Below, one piece after another: positions 54,004-54,820 of a stretch of 54,820 bases of DNA; positions within the stretch are counted from its first letter, which is position 1, and every line of letters starts with the position of its first letter. The position numbers were made by a program, and so were the translations under genes. Location of the stretch: the NCBI GenBank assembly GCA_028823035.1, contig JAPKCI010000012.1, forward strand, positions 1 through 54,820, in the 5' to 3' direction. Source of the stretch: Rubripirellula sp. (GTDB lineage: Bacteria > Planctomycetota > Planctomycetia > Pirellulales > Pirellulaceae). The notes under the pieces were generated by a model, which searched no databases, was not told where the DNA came from, and saw nothing but the letters and a program-made list of their open reading frames with translations.

Positions 54004-54820
54004 ATGAAACGTCGCAACTTTCTCTTGTCCTCTTCTGCACTGATCGCCGCCTCGCTGGACAGAAACACCACCGCTGGCGAAAACGCGGGCAAGATCAAAA
54101 AAGCGGTCAAGTATCACATGGTGACGGGAGACCTGACCGTCAAAGAGAAATTTCAACTGGTGAAAGATCTTGGCTTCGATGGTATCGAAACACGCGTCGC
54201 TCTGGGAGAAAAGAACAAGGCACTGGTCGAATCCTACCTTGCGGCGAGCCAACAGACAGGCTTGCCCATCCACGGTGTGATTCATTCCAACAACCCAACG
54301 CTGAAACAAGCGGTCGACCAAGCCAAGTACTTGGGCGCGAACTCCGTGCTGCACGTGGTGCCTTACAACCAGAAAATCGGCTACCGTGAAAATTATCAAC
54401 GGACGCAGCAGACAATTCGTGTTGCCACCCCTCACGCCGAAGAAAAGCAGGTGATGATTCTGCTGGAAAACGTCTGGGCCACGTTTCTGATTGATCCTGT
54501 TGCCATGGCCAGATATATCGACGAGATCAATAGCCCGATGGTCGGTGCCTACTTTGATGTCGGCAACGTTGTCCGCTGGGGATGGCCACCCCACTGGATC
54601 GAAGTTCTGGGACCACGGATCAAGAAGCTCGACATCAAAGAATACGATCTGAAGATTGCAATGAACGAGGGAATGCGCAATGGATTCAGCCAACCCTTGG
54701 GATCAGGAAGTATTGACTGGCAACAAGTCCGAAAGGAACTGGCACGCATTGAATACAACGGTTGGGCAACAGCCGAGGTCAAAGGTGGTAACCAGGCAAG
54801 GCTGGCGGAAATTGCTTTGC
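54004..54820 (+). CDS. Sugar phosphate isomerase/epimerase-like TIM barrel, cut by the window end
   Basis: 272 codons read without a stop before the sequence ends, so the 3' end is missing. The leader has MKRRNFLLSSSALIAAS (Tat-like). The barrel domain: VKEKFQLVKDLGFDGIETRV near residue 50, HVVPYNQKIGYRENYQR near 118, VMILLENVWATFLIDPVAMA near 155 with a metal-type Glu, VGAYFDVGNVVRWGWPPHWI near 182, and RIKKLDIKEYDL. The family epimerises or isomerises sugars using a divalent metal. It resembles the exported epimerase at 21655 in fold and export, with little visible identity. Divergent from the unknown 463-residue gene. Confidence 0.92.
   Translation, partial: MKRRNFLLSSSALIAASLDRNTTAGENAGKIKKAVKYHMVTGDLTVKEKFQLVKDLGFDGIETRVALGEKNKALVESYLAASQQTGLPIHGVIHSNNPTLKQAVDQAKYLGANSVLHVVPYNQKIGYRENYQRTQQTIRVATPHAEEKQVMILLENVWATFLIDPVAMARYIDEINSPMVGAYFDVGNVVRWGWPPHWIEVLGPRIKKLDIKEYDLKIAMNEGMRNGFSQPLGSGSIDWQQVRKELARIEYNGWATAEVKGGNQARLAEIAL

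Noticed and set aside
53845-54693. 282-codon minus-strand open frame
   Set aside because: It lies opposite the TIM-barrel epimerase gene that starts at 54004 and has clear family motifs. The minus frame has no recognisable features.
1-54820. tRNA, rRNA, transposase, integrase or insertion-sequence ends
   Set aside because: I looked for cloverleaf-like segments, transposase motifs and terminal inverted repeats with target duplications and found none that I could support.

Overview
The window looks like a chromosomal segment of a marine-type planctomycete (Pirellulales/Planctomycetales-like). The evidence is the density of families that are expanded almost only in that phylum: DUF1501, DUF1552, DUF1549/DUF1553 and DUF1587/1592/1595/1588/1585 cytochrome-type proteins, a DUF1559 pseudopilin, DUF1080, sulfatase, ThuA-like, PQQ-propeller and FG-GAP proteins. 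Most carry Sec, Tat-like or lipoprotein signals. Genes are loosely packed, with frequent 200-600 base gaps. No rRNA, tRNA, CRISPR array, transposase or phage structural gene was seen.

Layout. 1-100: tail of an acidic, repetitive protein. 0.3-5.1 kb (minus): DUF1549/DUF1553 cytochrome protein followed by DUF1501. 5.6-7.4 kb (minus): LamG plus sialidase-fold secreted protein. 7.8-13.9 kb (plus): DUF1501, DUF1552, DUF1592 with an inserted PA14-like region. 14.1-18.7 kb (minus): an operon of a seven-repeat FG-GAP propeller, a PQQ propeller, a 68-codon ORF and DUF1080, closed by an intrinsic terminator, then a small lipoprotein. 19.1-23.6 kb: ThuA-like protein, DCC-family thiol protein, PNPOx-like flavoprotein, TIM-barrel epimerase-like lipoprotein, DUF6159-like membrane protein. 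24.3-27.3 kb: sulfatase and rhomboid protease. 27.2-29.6 kb: a histone-deacetylase-fold enzyme inside a stretch of frame-broken small genes, the most accessory-looking part of the window. 29.7-30.8 kb: secreted protein of unknown function with a very strong terminator. 31.2-35.2 kb (plus): second DUF1592-DUF1552 pair. 35.7-37.2 kb: small lipoprotein and DUF1559 pseudopilin. 37.6-43.9 kb: aldehyde dehydrogenase, unknown membrane protein, PQQ propeller, FAH-family hydrolase and CrtI-like FAD enzyme. 43.9-51.0 kb: housekeeping-type genes (RluA-type pseudouridine synthase, menaquinone futalosine-pathway mqnA-mqnC, a lipoprotein, N-carbamoylputrescine amidase-like nitrilase, bioD, TerC). 51.0-54.8 kb: Gfo/Idh/MocA oxidoreductase, a 463-residue protein of unknown function with a VOC-like C-terminal half, and a TIM-barrel epimerase cut off by the window end.

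How the genes fit together. The exported cytochrome/DUF modules, the sulfatase, the sialidase-fold, DUF1080 and ThuA proteins, the epimerases and the Gfo/Idh enzymes are consistent with periplasmic attack on complex, possibly sulfated, glycans. The link between the DUF1501/1552/1592 families and that task is an inference from their domain make-up and neighbours.

Most unusual points: (1) a small Cys-rich gene that reads through only with a -1 shift exactly at a T5 run (27441-27445); (2) frame-broken remnants around 28.5-29.1 kb; (3) at least four different short intergenic tandem repeats with 14-26 base units; (4) the propeller-propeller-DUF1080 operon with a TTG start overlapping the preceding stop; (5) the 463-residue uncharacterised protein between two sugar-metabolism genes.
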